Shown: positions 1-8,736 of the stretch, piece by piece
Position numbering within the stretch: the first letter of the stretch is position 1
Layout of the letters: each line of letters opens with the position of its first letter
NCBI RefSeq assembly: GCF_019039255.1
Contig: NZ_CP077062.1
Span: forward strand, 3,410,001 to 3,474,000
Reading direction: 5' to 3'
Source: Nocardioides panacis
Lineage (GTDB): Bacteria > Actinomycetota > Actinomycetes > Propionibacteriales > Nocardioidaceae
Length of the DNA stretch: 64,000 nucleotides
Notes under the pieces: generated by a model
The model's database searches: none
Told to the model about the DNA's origin: nothing
What the model saw: only the letters and a program-made list of their open reading frames with translations
Translations under genes and position numbers: made by a program

Positions 1-658
1 CCAGCAGGACCGCCGGCAGCCACAGCTCGTCGCGGGTCAGCGCCCCGTCGGTGATCGCGGCCATCACCGTGCTGATCCGGTAGGACCCGAACCGCTCGCC
101 GAGCACCAGGATCGCGAACAGCAGCCCCAGGTCGGCGGTCCGGGTGATCAGGAACGCCTTCACCGCCCCGGCACGCGCTTCGGCGAGCTCCCAGTGGTGC
201 GCGATCAGGAAGTAGGAGCAGGCCCCCATCAGCTCCCACCCGACGAGCAGCACCCACAGGTCGTCGGCGGTCACGACGGTGACCATCGCGCCGGTGAACA
301 GCGACACCAGCGCGGCGTACGACGGGTAGCGCGGGTCGTCGGCGAGGTACCCCAGGGAGTACACCTGCACCAGGAACGCGACCGTCGTGGCCAGCAGCAG
401 CATCGCGCCGGACAGCGGGTCGACGTACGACGCGAGCTCGACCGGCGGACCCACGGTGCGGCTCGCGGCGAACACGTGCGCGAGCGGCTGGGCGTCACCG
501 AGGTGCGCGACCGCCAGCAGCCCGGCGAGCAGCAGGCCCAGCCCCGAGCCGCCGACCGCGATCCCCTTGGTCACCCCGGCCGACCGGTGCCCGGCGACAA
601 GGGTGAGGAGAGAGGTGAGAAAGGGAACGAGGACAACGAGGAGCAGCAAGGAGGTCAC
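1..658 (-). CDS. nuoL2: NADH-quinone oxidoreductase subunit L, second copy (N-terminal part)
   Basis: Antiporter-like proton-pumping membrane subunit of a complex I-type enzyme. About 219 residues are visible before the gene runs off the left edge. The GTG start overlaps the nuoK2 stop by 4 bases (GTGA). The protein opens with hydrophobic helices and contains [19 protein letters not shown] and [30 protein letters not shown], the conserved NuoL helix carrying the buried Glu and the following Lys (here in AGAVKAF). It is shorter-spaced and clearly different from the full NuoL at 56304-58235. It is the last visible gene of the nuoA-B-C-H-I-J-K-L operon; nuoM and nuoN would be expected outside the window. 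The NuoL family is certain, but membership in a functioning complex is inferred. Confidence 0.9.
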   Translation of the reverse strand, partial: MTSLLLLVVLVPFLTSLLTLVAGHRSAGVTKGIAVGGSGLGLLLAGLLAVAHLGDAQPLAHVFAASRTVGPPVELASYVDPLSGAMLLLATTVAFLVQVYSLGYLADDPRYPSYAALVSLFTGAMVTVVTADDLWVLLVGWELMGACSYFLIAHHWELAEARAGAVKAFLITRTADLGLLFAILVLGERFGSYRISTVMAAITDGALTRDELWLPAVLL

Positions 659-1035
659 CCCCGCACCTCCGAGTTGTCAGGCGCTCGATCGGCCGGGACC
701 GACTCAGCGCCTGACAAGTCGCCGGGGTCGCGGTCGGCGAGCTCGCGCAGGTCGTCGACGTCGATGTGCCCGTGCGTGCGGAACACCAGCAGCACGATCG
801 CCAGGGCCAGCCCGATCTCGGCGGCCGCGATCACGATCACGAACAGCGCGAACGTCTGGCCGCCGTGCAGCACGTCGCGCAGCTGCGCGTCGAACGCCAC
901 GAAGTTGAGGTTCACCGCGTTCAGCATCAGCTCGACGCCCATCAGCACCAGCACCGCGTTGCGCCGGGCCAGCACGCCGTACACCCCGATCGCGAACAGC
1001 AGGCTGGCCACCAGCAGCGGCCACCACAGCGGCAT
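655..1035 (-). CDS. nuoK2: NADH-quinone oxidoreductase subunit K, second copy
   Basis: Small membrane subunit next to the proton path. The 126-residue protein has three predicted helices and the NuoK signature [14 protein letters not shown], with the conserved Glu in helix 2, followed by [19 protein letters not shown] with the second conserved Glu. A polar tail of about 30 residues extends beyond the usual length of about 100. It overlaps nuoJ2 by one base (TGATG) and nuoL2 by four bases, so translation is probably coupled. It is paralogous to the NuoK at 58246-58545. Confidence 0.95.
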   Translation of the reverse strand: MPLWWPLLVASLLFAIGVYGVLARRNAVLVLMGVELMLNAVNLNFVAFDAQLRDVLHGGQTFALFVIVIAAAEIGLALAIVLLVFRTHGHIDVDDLRELADRDPGDLSGAESVPADRAPDNSEVRG

Positions 1036-1601
1036 CAGCGCCTCCCCCTCACCGGGTCGTCAGCCGGAGCCGACGTCCCCGCGAGGTCGGCGGCTGACGG
1101 GTCGGCGCGGAGCCGGGAGAGCGCGATCGCGCCGACCAGGGCGGCGAGCAGCAGCACGCTGAGCACCTCGAACGGCAGCACCCACATCGTGAACACCGTG
1201 GTGCCGGTGGTCTCGGCGGAGCCGACGACGGTGTGCGCCAGGTCCAGGCGTACGTCGCGGAAGCCGGCCACCACGGTCACCGAGAGCAGCACGCCCACGA
1301 GGCCGGCCACCACCGCCGCGGGCAGCGCCCGCCGCACCGTGAGGTCGTCGGTGCGCCCGGTCGGCGCCCGGGTCAGCATCAGCGCGAACAGCAGCAGGAC
1401 GACCACGGCGCCGACGTAGATCAGCACCTGGACCCAGGCCACGAACTCCGCCGCGAGCACCAGGAAGAGCCCGGCGACCGAGCCGAGCGTGACCACCAGC
1501 CACAGCGCGGCGTGCACCAGGTGCGTGGTGGTCACGACGAGCAGCCCCGAGCCGAGCGCCACCAGGGACAGCAGCACGAAGATCGCCTGGACCCAGGTCA
1601 C
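1035..1601 (-). CDS. nuoJ2: NADH-quinone oxidoreductase subunit J, second copy
   Basis: Membrane subunit J of a complex I-like enzyme, 188 residues with five predicted helices. [20 protein letters not shown] is the NuoJ helix 3 with its pi-bulge region and conserved Tyr-Val-Gly. The GTG start at 1601 overlaps the nuoI2 stop (GTGA). It lacks the roughly 90-residue polar C-terminal extension seen in the other NuoJ (58542-59378). This supports two independently evolving operons rather than a recent duplication. Confidence 0.94.
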   Translation of the reverse strand: MTWVQAIFVLLSLVALGSGLLVVTTTHLVHAALWLVVTLGSVAGLFLVLAAEFVAWVQVLIYVGAVVVLLLFALMLTRAPTGRTDDLTVRRALPAAVVAGLVGVLLSVTVVAGFRDVRLDLAHTVVGSAETTGTTVFTMWVLPFEVLSVLLLAALVGAIALSRLRADPSAADLAGTSAPADDPVRGRR

Positions 1602-2137
1602 GGCTGCGGCCCGTCCGGTCGTGCGGCGGCCCGGTCGGCTGCCTTCTGCGCGGTCCCGATCTCTTTGGCGGGCTCGGCGTGCTCGTCGAGCGCGACCGGC
1701 GCGGGGACGGTCCACATCCACTCGCGGAGCCGGTCCTTCTCGTGCGTGAGCTCGCGGATGTCGAGCTCGGCGTACTCGAACTCGGGGCTCCAGTGCAGCG
1801 CGTCGAAGGGGCAGACCTCGATGCAGATCGAGCAGTACATGCAGATCGAGAAGTCGATGGCGAACCGGTCGAGCACGTTGCGGGTCTTGTCCTTGCCGCC
1901 CTCGGCGGTGGCCGGCACGACGTCCTTGTGGGAGTCGATGTAGATGCACCACGACGGGCACTCGCGCGCGCAGAGCATGCAGGACGTGCAGTTCTCCTCG
2001 ATCAGCGCGATCACGCCGCGCGAGCGGGGCGGCAGCTCGGGCATCGCGTCGGGGTAGTGGGCGGTGACCGACCGCTGGGTCATCTGCCGGAAGGTGACCG
2101 CGAGGCCCTTCGCCAGTCCGGAACCGGGAACCTTCAT
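1598..2137 (-). CDS. nuoI2: NADH-quinone oxidoreductase subunit I, second copy (2 x 4Fe-4S)
   Basis: Peripheral ferredoxin-like subunit that passes electrons to NuoB. The 179-residue protein has both 4Fe-4S motifs intact: [12 protein letters not shown] near residue 50 and [12 protein letters not shown] near residue 90. The tail (about 60 residues, Ala/Pro/charged) resembles no motif I know. The ATG at 2137 overlaps the nuoH2 stop (ATGA). The cluster motifs differ in neighbouring residues from NuoI at 59382-59930 ([24 protein letters not shown]). With no nuoE/F/G nearby, a non-NADH donor such as ferredoxin is possible (inference). Confidence 0.94.
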   Translation of the reverse strand: MKVPGSGLAKGLAVTFRQMTQRSVTAHYPDAMPELPPRSRGVIALIEENCTSCMLCARECPSWCIYIDSHKDVVPATAEGGKDKTRNVLDRFAIDFSICMYCSICIEVCPFDALHWSPEFEYAELDIRELTHEKDRLREWMWTVPAPVALDEHAEPAKEIGTAQKAADRAAARPDGPQP

Positions 2138-3084
2138 GCCGTCACCACCACTCCCACCGCCGTGATCGCCAGCTGCAGCAGGGCCAGCGGCACGAGGCCC
2201 TGCCAGGCGAGTCGTTGGAGCTGGTCCTCGCGCATCCGCGGGTAGGCGACGCGCACCCAGATCACCACGAAGGCGACCGCGAACGTCTTGACCAGTGTCC
2301 AGAGGAATCCGACCGTGTCGGAGAACGGCCCGTGCCAGCCGCCGAGGAACAGCACGGTGGTCAGCGCGCTGAGCACCACGATGCCGGCGTACTCCGCGAG
2401 GATGAACAGCGCGAACCGCAGGCCGCCGTACTCCGTGTAGGGGCCGAAGACGATCTCGGCGTCGGCGACCGGCATGTCGAACGGGGGACGCTGCAGCTCG
2501 GCGAGGCCGGCGACGAAGAACACCCCGAGCGCGATGCCCTGCCACAGCAGCCACCAGGGGTGCCAGGCCGCGACGATCCCGGTGAGGGACAGCGTGCCGG
2601 CGGCCATCGCGACGGACGCGGCGGCGAGCACGAACGGCAGCTCGTAGGCCATCAGCTGGGCGGCGACCCGGATGCCGCCGAGCAGGCTGAACTTGTTGGC
2701 GCTGGACCAGCCGCCCATCAGGGTGCCGATCACCCCGACGCCCATCACCGCGAGCACGAAGAAGATCCCGACGTCGAGGTCCTGGCCGACCAGCCCCGGC
2801 CCGACCGGGATCACCAGCATCGCCACGAGGTAGGGCAGCAGCGCGACGGCCGGCGCCAGCTTGAACACCGTGCGGTCCGCCGCGGTCGGGACGACGTCCT
2901 CCTTCTGCACGAACTTCACGCCGTCGGCGACGAGCTGCGCCCAGCCGTGGAACCCGCCGGCGTACATCGGCCCGACCCGGCTCTGCATGTGCGCCATCGT
3001 CTTGTGCTCGACCTGGCCGACGAGCAGCGGGACCACGAGGAACGCCACCAGCACGACGACCACGCGCAGCAGCACCTCAAGCAT
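2134..3084 (-). CDS. nuoH2: NADH-quinone oxidoreductase subunit H, second copy
   Basis: Membrane subunit that forms the quinone chamber with NuoB and NuoD. The 316-residue protein has about eight helices. It starts [13 protein letters not shown]; a GTG one codon upstream is an alternative. It contains [22 protein letters not shown] and [14 protein letters not shown], both typical of NuoH. The cytoplasmic loop normally reading ETNRAPFD reads [19 protein letters not shown] here, whereas the other NuoH in this window keeps ETNRAPFD. The start overlaps the nuoC2 end by 8 bases. The expected neighbour nuoD is absent between nuoC2 and nuoH2. Confidence 0.94.
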   Translation of the reverse strand: MLEVLLRVVVVLVAFLVVPLLVGQVEHKTMAHMQSRVGPMYAGGFHGWAQLVADGVKFVQKEDVVPTAADRTVFKLAPAVALLPYLVAMLVIPVGPGLVGQDLDVGIFFVLAVMGVGVIGTLMGGWSSANKFSLLGGIRVAAQLMAYELPFVLAAASVAMAAGTLSLTGIVAAWHPWWLLWQGIALGVFFVAGLAELQRPPFDMPVADAEIVFGPYTEYGGLRFALFILAEYAGIVVLSALTTVLFLGGWHGPFSDTVGFLWTLVKTFAVAFVVIWVRVAYPRMREDQLQRLAWQGLVPLALLQLAITAVGVVVTA

Positions 3085-3676
3085 CACGAGGACCCCACTC
3101 CTCGGCGGTGGGGACGCCCGGCGGCCTGGCCCGGCGGCGCGAGCTGGTGCCGCCGTGCTCGCTCTCGCCCGGCTCCTTGGCCCCCGGCCAGGGCTTCGCG
3201 ACACGGGAGGCGAGGACGAACTCCTTGCGCAGCGGGTGCCCCTCGAACTCGTCGGGCAGCAGCAGCGTCTCGAGCTGGAGCACGGTTCCGCCGGCGGTGA
3301 AGTCGATGCCGAACATCTCGTGGGTCTCGCGCTCGTGCCAGCGGGCCCCGGCGAAGACGCCGCCGAGGGACTCGACGGCGGCGTCCGGCCTCCCGACCAG
3401 GGTGCGTACGACGGCGTGCTCGACGCCCCCGGGGCGGTGGGCGGCGACGTGGCAGACGATCCGGAAGCCGTCCTCGAGCTCGTCGACGGCGGAGAGCCAG
3501 TCGAAGAAGGTGCAGCCCAGCCCGTCCCGGGCCAGCGAGACCGCCTCGACCCAGCGGTCCGCCGGCACGTCGACCGTGACCGGCCCGTAGCCGTCGTCGA
3601 CGGTGGCGGCGTCGCCGAACGCCTCCGCGTAGGTCGTGCGGAGCCGGTCGGCGAAGGGCGCGGCGGGACCGGTCAT
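3077..3676 (-). CDS. nuoC2: NADH-quinone oxidoreductase subunit C, second copy
   Basis: The 30-kDa subunit of the peripheral arm. The 199-residue protein contains [15 protein letters not shown], and the terminal family motif GHPLRKEF near residue 150. A charged tail of about 45 residues (Ser/Arg/Pro-rich) continues where, in many actinobacteria and in E. coli, NuoD would be the next gene or domain. Nothing in the tail resembles NuoD. ATG overlaps the nuoB2 stop by four bases (ATGA). Function as a structural partner of NuoB is known for the family. Confidence 0.93.
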   Translation of the reverse strand: MTGPAAPFADRLRTTYAEAFGDAATVDDGYGPVTVDVPADRWVEAVSLARDGLGCTFFDWLSAVDELEDGFRIVCHVAAHRPGGVEHAVVRTLVGRPDAAVESLGGVFAGARWHERETHEMFGIDFTAGGTVLQLETLLLPDEFEGHPLRKEFVLASRVAKPWPGAKEPGESEHGGTSSRRRARPPGVPTAEEWGPRDA

Positions 3677-4303
3677 CGGCGCGGGTCACCGGGCAGGGCC
3701 GGGGCACCCGGCGGCGGCAGCACGAGCCCCCGCTGCACCGACGCGGCGTCGGTCGCCCGGTAGCGCTCGCCGAGGTTCTCCCCGTCGATCTTCTCCTGCA
3801 GCTTGAGGATGCCCTGGAGCAGCGCCTCGGGCCGCGGCGGGCAGCCGGGGACGTAGACGTCGACCGGGATGATCTGGTCGACGCCCTTGGTCACGCAGTA
3901 GGAGTCCCAGTAGGGGCCCCCCGAGTTCGAGCAGGAGCCGAAGGAGATGACGTACTTCGGCTCGGGCATCTGCTCGTAGAGCCGCCGGATCGCCGGCGCC
4001 ATCTTGTCGGTGACCGTGCCGGAGACCACCATCAGGTCGGCCTGCCGCGGGCCGGGGGGCGAACGGGATCACGCCGAGCCGGATGAAGTCGTGGCGGGCC
4101 ATCGAGGTGGCGATGAACTCGATCGCGCAGCACGCGAGGCCGAAGTTGAACACCCACAGGGAGTACTTCCGGCCCCAGTTGAGGAGGTACCGCGCCGGTT
4201 TGGGCGCGACCTTCTGCAGGCCGCCGATGCTCGGCATCCCCAGGTCCGTCGTACCGGGCTCGCGGCCGGTCGAGCCTGTCGAGACCACTCCGTCTAGGTC
4301 CAC
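3673..4303 (-). CDS. nuoB2: NADH-quinone oxidoreductase subunit B, second copy, interrupted by a +1 frameshift
   Basis: Carries the terminal 4Fe-4S cluster N2 next to the quinone site. The N-terminal part ([20 protein letters not shown], with the Cys pair) and C-terminal part ([11 protein letters not shown] and [14 protein letters not shown]) lie in different frames. They join if one G is removed from the G6 run at 4054-4059, restoring the usual [19 protein letters not shown]. All four cluster Cys are then present. A GTG at 4303 overlaps the nuoA2 stop and follows AAGGGGG; a GTG at 4288 or ATG at 4237 are alternatives. The N-terminal extension VVSTGSTG is encoded by a 19-bp dispersed repeat. 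I think the frameshift is a consensus error. Confidence 0.85.
3673..4303 (-). other. Likely consensus error: extra G in run 4054-4059 of nuoB2
   Basis: Removing one base from the G6 run at 4054-4059 (C6 on the coding strand) turns two half-proteins into one uninterrupted NuoB with the family motif [15 protein letters not shown]. The total length 631 is 3n+1, as expected for one added base. Confidence 0.7.
4268..4286. repeat. 19-bp dispersed element, copy 1 (inside nuoB2 5' end)
   Basis: GGTCGAGCCTGTCGAGACC. An imperfectly palindromic element found four times in this window; here it encodes VSTGST in the nuoB2 N-terminal extension. Confidence 0.65.
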
Positions 4304-4668
4304 ACCAGCACCCCCTTGCGCCAGGCGTAGACCAGGCCCACCGCGAGGAACCCGATGAACACCGCCATCTCCCCCACGCTGACCCAGCCGAGCCCGGCGA
4401 ACACCGTCGCCCACGGGAAGAGGAACACCGCGTCGACCGCGAAGATCACGTAGAGGTAGGCGTAGACGTAGTAGCGGATGTGGCTCTGCGCCCAGCCCTC
4501 GCCGACCGGGTCGACGCCGCACTCGTAGGTCAGCAGCTTCTCGGGGGTGTGGTGCGTGGGCCGCAGCAGCCGGTTGCCGGAGAACATCGCGACGACCAGC
4601 AGCACGCCGATGGCGATGATCGCCACCAACGGGAGGTACGTCGCGTAGTAACCGTGAGCGCCGGGCAC
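4294..4668 (-). CDS. nuoA2: NADH-quinone oxidoreductase subunit A, second copy
   Basis: Small membrane subunit A, first gene of the reduced nuo operon. The 124-residue protein has three predicted helices. [20 protein letters not shown] is the NuoA loop with the conserved Cys, and [15 protein letters not shown] is helix 2 with the conserved Asp and Pro-Trp. The start ATG ([13 protein letters not shown] follows) lies only about 18 bases from the end of the convergent-in-order upstream gene at 4686, which is on the same strand. The operon promoter may therefore be upstream of the FAD oxidoreductase or inside its 3' end. Confidence 0.95.
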   Translation of the reverse strand: MPGAHGYYATYLPLVAIIAIGVLLVVAMFSGNRLLRPTHHTPEKLLTYECGVDPVGEGWAQSHIRYYVYAYLYVIFAVDAVFLFPWATVFAGLGWVSVGEMAVFIGFLAVGLVYAWRKGVLVWT

Positions 4669-4685
4669 GGGCTCACTCTAGGGGT

Positions 4686-5993
4686 TCAGCCGACGAGCTC
4701 GACCGGCTGCGGGGCCGAGGTGCCGAGGTGCCGGGCGAGACGGACGGCCTGGCGGCGGATGTCCGGCACCGCCGCGACCTCCCAGTCGACGCCGCGACGG
4801 GCGGCGCCCACGGCGTACATCCCGCGCGCGGCGATCCCGTCGGCGTCCAGCAGCGCCCCGTCGCCGTCGACGTCCACGCCGAGGCCGAACGGCCCGGGCC
4901 AGAGCATCCCGTTCACCGCGAGGTGGTCCACCAGCGGGTTCCAGCCGGGCGTGCTGACCGGTGCGGGCCCGGTGCAGTTCACGACCAGGTCGTAGGACGC
5001 GACGTCGACCTGCGAGGTCGGCAGCACCGTCAGCCTGCCGGTGGCGAGCAGGTCGTCTATGACCGCGGCCATCGGCGGGGCCATCCGGTGCCGGGCGATC
5101 TCCCAGTGCCGTCCGACGTGCCGGGTGAACTGCTCCTTGTCCTCGAAGGACAGCGAGTGCCACACGTCGTTGGCGATCGCCTTGAGCGACTCGACCAGGC
5201 AGCGCCAGTCGGCGCCGTCGGCGGTGCACCGCCGGATCTCGCGGAGCACGGCCCGCAGGGACCGGACGTCGCCGTCGAAGGCGGGCGCCTCCTCGGGCAT
5301 CTGGGGCAGGTGGTGCAGCGGCAGCAGCCCGTGCCGCGACGTGGCGGTGAGCCGGACGCCCGGGCGGGCCGCGGCGATCTGGGCGGCGACGTCGACGGTG
5401 GTCAGGCCGGTGCCGACGAGCAGCACCCGGTCCTCGGGGCCGACCCGGTCCAGCAGGTCGGGGTCCCAGGGGTCGGCCACGAAGCGCGAGTCGGCCACCG
5501 CGAGGCCGCGCGGCCGGCGCGGCGGCGGGTTGCCCAGCGCCAGCACCACGACGTCGGCGGTCAGCACCGCGCCGGAGGCCAGCGTGGCGAGGTAGCCGCT
5601 GCCGGCGTCGGCCAGGTCGAGGACCTCGTCCCGGACCCGCTCGAGGGTGCAGCCGACCGTGACCGGCTCGGTGTCGAGCAGGTCGGCGAGGTAGCGGCCG
5701 TAGGTCTCCCGGGACACGAACGTGTCCGGGCCGACGGCCATCCCCCGGGCGCGGCACCAGCGCACCAGGTGCTGCGGGTCTGCATCGACCGCGCTCATCC
5801 GGCCCGCGTAGTTGTTCAGCAGGTGCTGCGGGTCGCGGGTGCCGTAGGCCAGGCCGGGGCCGACGACCGCTGCCCGCTCCACGACGGTGACCGCCAGGGG
5901 GGCGTCACCGGCCTCGCGGAGCAGGGCCGCGGCGGTGATCACACCGGCTGCGCCACCGCCGACGACGAGCACGCGTCTGGGCACGCTGTCCAT
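4686..5993 (-). CDS. FAD/NAD(P)-binding oxidoreductase (COG4529-like)
   Basis: The 435-residue flavoprotein has an N-terminal Rossmann motif VLVVGGGAAGVITAAAL for FAD. A second dinucleotide-binding motif near residue 195 (VLLVGTGLTTVDVAAQI) probably binds NAD(P). HLLNNYAGRMSA near residue 60 and the layout match the family of YdhS/COG4529-type proteins with an FAD-NAD(P)-binding domain. Start: ATG at 5993 with GGAGG five bases upstream, preferred over GTG 5999. It has no signal peptide and is probably cytoplasmic. The substrate is unknown. Its upstream region shares AGTC-rich elements with the sulfate-binding protein gene (see findings). Confidence 0.8.
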   Translation of the reverse strand: MDSVPRRVLVVGGGAAGVITAAALLREAGDAPLAVTVVERAAVVGPGLAYGTRDPQHLLNNYAGRMSAVDADPQHLVRWCRARGMAVGPDTFVSRETYGRYLADLLDTEPVTVGCTLERVRDEVLDLADAGSGYLATLASGAVLTADVVVLALGNPPPRRPRGLAVADSRFVADPWDPDLLDRVGPEDRVLLVGTGLTTVDVAAQIAAARPGVRLTATSRHGLLPLHHLPQMPEEAPAFDGDVRSLRAVLREIRRCTADGADWRCLVESLKAIANDVWHSLSFEDKEQFTRHVGRHWEIARHRMAPPMAAVIDDLLATGRLTVLPTSQVDVASYDLVVNCTGPAPVSTPGWNPLVDHLAVNGMLWPGPFGLGVDVDGDGALLDADGIAARGMYAVGAARRGVDWEVAAVPDIRRQAVRLARHLGTSAPQPVELVG

Positions 5994-6126
5994 GGGCACC
6001 TCCGGAGATATAAGACTATCGACTTTCTAGACTAAGGAGGGTTCGGAGCGCGGTCAAAACGGCTCGCCGGGCGGCGTACGTCCCGTTCCGGCGGTGCCGC
6101 AGCCGATAGCGTCCTGGCGGGCGCGG

Positions 6127-6154
6127 GCAACCTTTCCGGCTCGTCCGGCGTCTA
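6127..6154 (+). promoter_or_regulatory. ECF sigma factor-type promoter of the L,D-transpeptidase gene
   Basis: GCAACCT (6127-6133) and CGTCTA (6149-6154), with 16 bases between AACC and CGTC. This is the classic -35/-10 layout of ECF (SigE-type) promoters, about 50 bases before the transpeptidase start. It suggests induction by envelope stress (inference). Confidence 0.6.
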
Positions 6155-6202
6155 CCTGGCGAGGGCGCATCGGGCGTCCCACACCACGGGGAGCGGACGG
6201 TC

Positions 6203-7348
6203 ATGGGCGCAGCGCGCAGGTTCACGGTGGCGGCGGCGGGCGCGGTCGCGCTTGCGACGGCGGTCGGGTCGACGTACGCCGTCTTCGCCCTCAGCACCTC
6301 GACCGAGACCGCGCTCCGCGAGCGGAGCACTCCGGTCGCCGCCCGGCCGACCGGTACGCCGAGCCCGACCGTGCTGGGCACCCAGGCCTCCCGCCCCGGC
6401 AGCGCACCGAGCAGCGCCCCGAGCAGCGCACCGAGCGCCACCGTCACCGCGCGGCCCGAGCCGGAGCCGGTGCTCGAGCCGGGCGACCGTGGCGTCCGGG
6501 TGCGCGAGCTGCAGGGCCGGCTCTCCCAGCTCGCCTGGTTCACCCCGCCGATGACCGGGAGGTACGACCGGGTGACCCGGGTGGGCGTGCGCGGGTTCCA
6601 GGCCAAGCGGGGCTTCGCGGCCACCGGCACCGTCGACCCGCGGACCTGGCGCCGGCTGGTGCGGATGACCCGGACCCCCTCGCAGGACGAGCTGTTCAAC
6701 CGGGCCGGGCCCGCGCTGTTCGAGAAGGGCGACCAGGGGCGGGCCGTGCGGGTGGTCCAGGCGCGGCTGCGCCAGCTCGCCTGGTTCTTCGGCGACGTGT
6801 CCGACCGGTACGGCGACCGGACCGTCGCGGCCGTCCGCGGCTTCCAGGCCAAGCGGCACGTCCCGGTCACCGGCAAGGTCGACCGGCGCACCCTCGACCT
6901 GCTCGTGCAGATGACCAGCACCCCGACCGCCGACCAGCTGGCGAACCGCAAGCCCGACCCGGCCGACGGGGCCCGCCTCGACGCGCGCTGCCGCAGCGGG
7001 CGGGCGCTGTGCATCGACAAGACCAGCGACAGCCTGCGCTGGGTCGTCGACGGACGGGTGCGCACCAGCCTCGACGTCCGGTTCGGCGCGGAGTACACGC
7101 CGACCCGCGAGGGCCTGTTCAGCGTGTACTGGAAGGACCGCGACCACGTCTCGGACCTCTACGGGTCCGCGATGCCGTTCTCGATGTTCTTCAGCCGCGG
7201 CCAGGCCGTGCACTACTCCAGCGACTTCGCCGCCCGCGGGTACGCCGGCGCCTCCCACGGCTGCGTCAACGTCCGCGACTACTCCGCCCTCGCGTCCCTG
7301 TTCGACCAGGTCCGCACCGGCGACAAGGTAGTCGTCTACCGCTCCTGA
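6203..7348 (+). CDS. L,D-transpeptidase with two peptidoglycan-binding domains
   Basis: Makes 3-3 cross-links in peptidoglycan or attaches wall components, acting outside the membrane. The 381-residue protein has an N-terminal membrane anchor or signal (about residues 7-30) and an Ala/Ser/Pro-rich linker. Two PG_binding_1 repeats follow (about 93-155 and 172-240, each with RxLQ..L and GFQAKR), then a YkuD domain to the C-terminus. Catalytic residues are visible: His337, Ser351-His352 and nucleophile Cys354 in SHGCVNVRD. The fold is complete. ATG follows GGGGAGCGG. It converges on cysA across the 22-bp repeat arrays. Envelope-stress control is suggested by the ECF-type promoter at 6127-6154. 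Confidence 0.92.
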   Translation: MGAARRFTVAAAGAVALATAVGSTYAVFALSTSTETALRERSTPVAARPTGTPSPTVLGTQASRPGSAPSSAPSSAPSATVTARPEPEPVLEPGDRGVRVRELQGRLSQLAWFTPPMTGRYDRVTRVGVRGFQAKRGFAATGTVDPRTWRRLVRMTRTPSQDELFNRAGPALFEKGDQGRAVRVVQARLRQLAWFFGDVSDRYGDRTVAAVRGFQAKRHVPVTGKVDRRTLDLLVQMTSTPTADQLANRKPDPADGARLDARCRSGRALCIDKTSDSLRWVVDGRVRTSLDVRFGAEYTPTREGLFSVYWKDRDHVSDLYGSAMPFSMFFSRGQAVHYSSDFAARGYAGASHGCVNVRDYSALASLFDQVRTGDKVVVYRS

Positions 7349-7354
7349 AGAGGG

Positions 7355-7486
7355 GACCCGGGCCCCGGTCCACGCCGACCCGGGCCTAGGTCCACACCGA
7401 CCCGGGCCCCCGTCCACGCCGACCCGGGCCAAGGTCCACGCCGACCCGGGCCTCGGTCCACGCCGACCCGGGCCATTGTCCCTGTC
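7355..7486. repeat. Tandem repeat array I: 6 units of 22 bp
   Basis: Six contiguous units made of GACCCGGGCC, two variable bases, then GGTCCACGCC (small variations). The variable pairs are CC, TA, CC, AA, TC and AT. It lies directly after the L,D-transpeptidase stop, in the gap between two convergent genes. It has no spacers, so it is not CRISPR. Confidence 0.9.
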
Positions 7487-7493
7487 GACCCAT

Positions 7494-7691
7494 GGCCCGG
7501 CTCGACCTTCACTCCGGCCCGGCTCGACCTTCACTCCGGCCCGGCTCGACCTTCACTCCGGCCCGGCTCGACCTTCACCCCGGCCCGGCTCGACCTCCAC
7601 TCCGGCCCGGCTCGACCTTCACCCCGGCCCGGCTCGACCTTCACCCTGGCCCGGCTCGACCTGCACTCCGGCCCGGGTCGACCGTGCCGTC
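7494..7691. repeat. Tandem repeat array II: 9 units of 22 bp, opposite orientation to array I
   Basis: Units read GGCCCGGCTCGACC followed by TTCACTCC. Three are identical, five have one to three changes, and the ninth is degenerate and runs into the cysA stop codon. The reverse complement of the unit shares GA(C/G)CCGGGCC and the 22-bp period with array I. The two arrays therefore face each other across 7 bases and could fold as one large cruciform or RNA hairpin. Confidence 0.88.
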
Positions 7692-8736
7692 AGAGGGCGG
7701 GGGCGGGCTGGGGGGTCCGGGGCGCGGCGGAGGGCATGGTGGTGGCCCCCCGGTTCGGGGACAGCCAGACCCGGCTGCCGGGCTCCAGGTCGAGCTCGCG
7801 GGCGTGCGACCGGGTGAGCACGACGGTCACGTCGCCCTCCTCGCCCGGCGCGGCGACCTCGCCGTCGTGCGCGCCGCCGACCGTCGCGACCGGCCGCACG
7901 GTGAGCCGGGTCTCGAACCCGACCCGCAGGGTCCGCACCACCTCGCCGGCCACCGTGCGGGCGTCCCCCGGCTCCGCGGTGAGCACGTCGATGTCGTGCG
8001 GCCGGATCAGGGTGTCCTCGAGCCGGGTGACCGGGCCGAGGAAGCTCATCACGAAGTCGTTGGCCGGCTCGTCGTACAGCTCGTCGGGCGACCCGATCTG
8101 CTCGATCCGGCCCTCGTTGATCACCACGATCTCGTCGGCGACCTCGAGGGCCTCCTCCTGGTCGTGGGTCACGAACACCGTGGTCACGTGCACCTCGTCG
8201 TGCAGCCGGCGCAGCCAGTCCCGCAGCTCCTTGCGGACCTTGGCGTCGAGCGCGCCGAACGGCTCGTCGAGCAGCAGCACGGTCGGCTCCACGGCCAGCG
8301 CCCGCGCCAGCGCCATCCGCTGGCGCTGGCCGCCGGAGAGCTGGGAGGGCAGCCGGTGCGAGAACTGCGAGAGGTGCACGAGCTCGAGCAGCTCCGCGAC
8401 CCGCTTGGCGGTCTCCGCCTTGGACCGCTTGCGGATCTCCAGCCCGTAGGCGACGTTCTTCGCCACGGTCATGTGCTTGAAGGCGGCGTAGTGCTGGAAC
8501 ACGAAGCCGACGTTGCGCTTCTGCGGCGGCAGGTGGGTCGCCTCGACCCCCTCGATGCTCACCGTGCCGGAGTCCGCGGACTCGAGGCCGGCGATGATCC
8601 GCAGCAGCGTGGACTTCCCGCCGCCGGACGGCCCGAGCAGCGCGGTGAGCTGTCCGGTGGGGATGTCCAGCGACACGTTCTCGAGGGCCACGAAGTCCCC
8701 GAAGTTCTTGTTGACGTCCTTGATCTGGATGCTCAT
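7690..8736 (-). CDS. cysA: Sulfate/thiosulfate ABC transporter ATP-binding protein
   Basis: ATPase of the sulfate importer. The 348-residue protein has Walker [10 protein letters not shown] near residue 35, the signature [14 protein letters not shown], Walker [13 protein letters not shown] and the H-loop [16 protein letters not shown]-type C-terminal domain ([10 protein letters not shown] onward) is typical of CysA/PotA-like ATPases. The ATG at 8736 overlaps the cysW stop by four bases (ATGA). A longer reading frame upstream is a shadow. The C-terminal tail is Pro/Ala-rich and its stop codon overlaps the last repeat unit. Assignment to sulfate rests on the neighbouring Sbp and CysT/CysW. Confidence 0.92.
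   Translation of the reverse strand: MSIQIKDVNKNFGDFVALENVSLDIPTGQLTALLGPSGGGKSTLLRIIAGLESADSGTVSIEGVEATHLPPQKRNVGFVFQHYAAFKHMTVAKNVAYGLEIRKRSKAETAKRVAELLELVHLSQFSHRLPSQLSGGQRQRMALARALAVEPTVLLLDEPFGALDAKVRKELRDWLRRLHDEVHVTTVFVTHDQEEALEVADEIVVINEGRIEQIGSPDELYDEPANDFVMSFLGPVTRLEDTLIRPHDIDVLTAEPGDARTVAGEVVRTLRVGFETRLTVRPVATVGGAHDGEVAAPGEEGDVTVVLTRSHARELDLEPGSRVWLSPNRGATTMPSAAPRTPQPAPAL

Noticed and set aside
7355-7691. Possible CRISPR array because of regular 22-bp repeats
   Set aside because: Units are contiguous with no unique spacers, and there are no cas genes; it is a simple tandem repeat.
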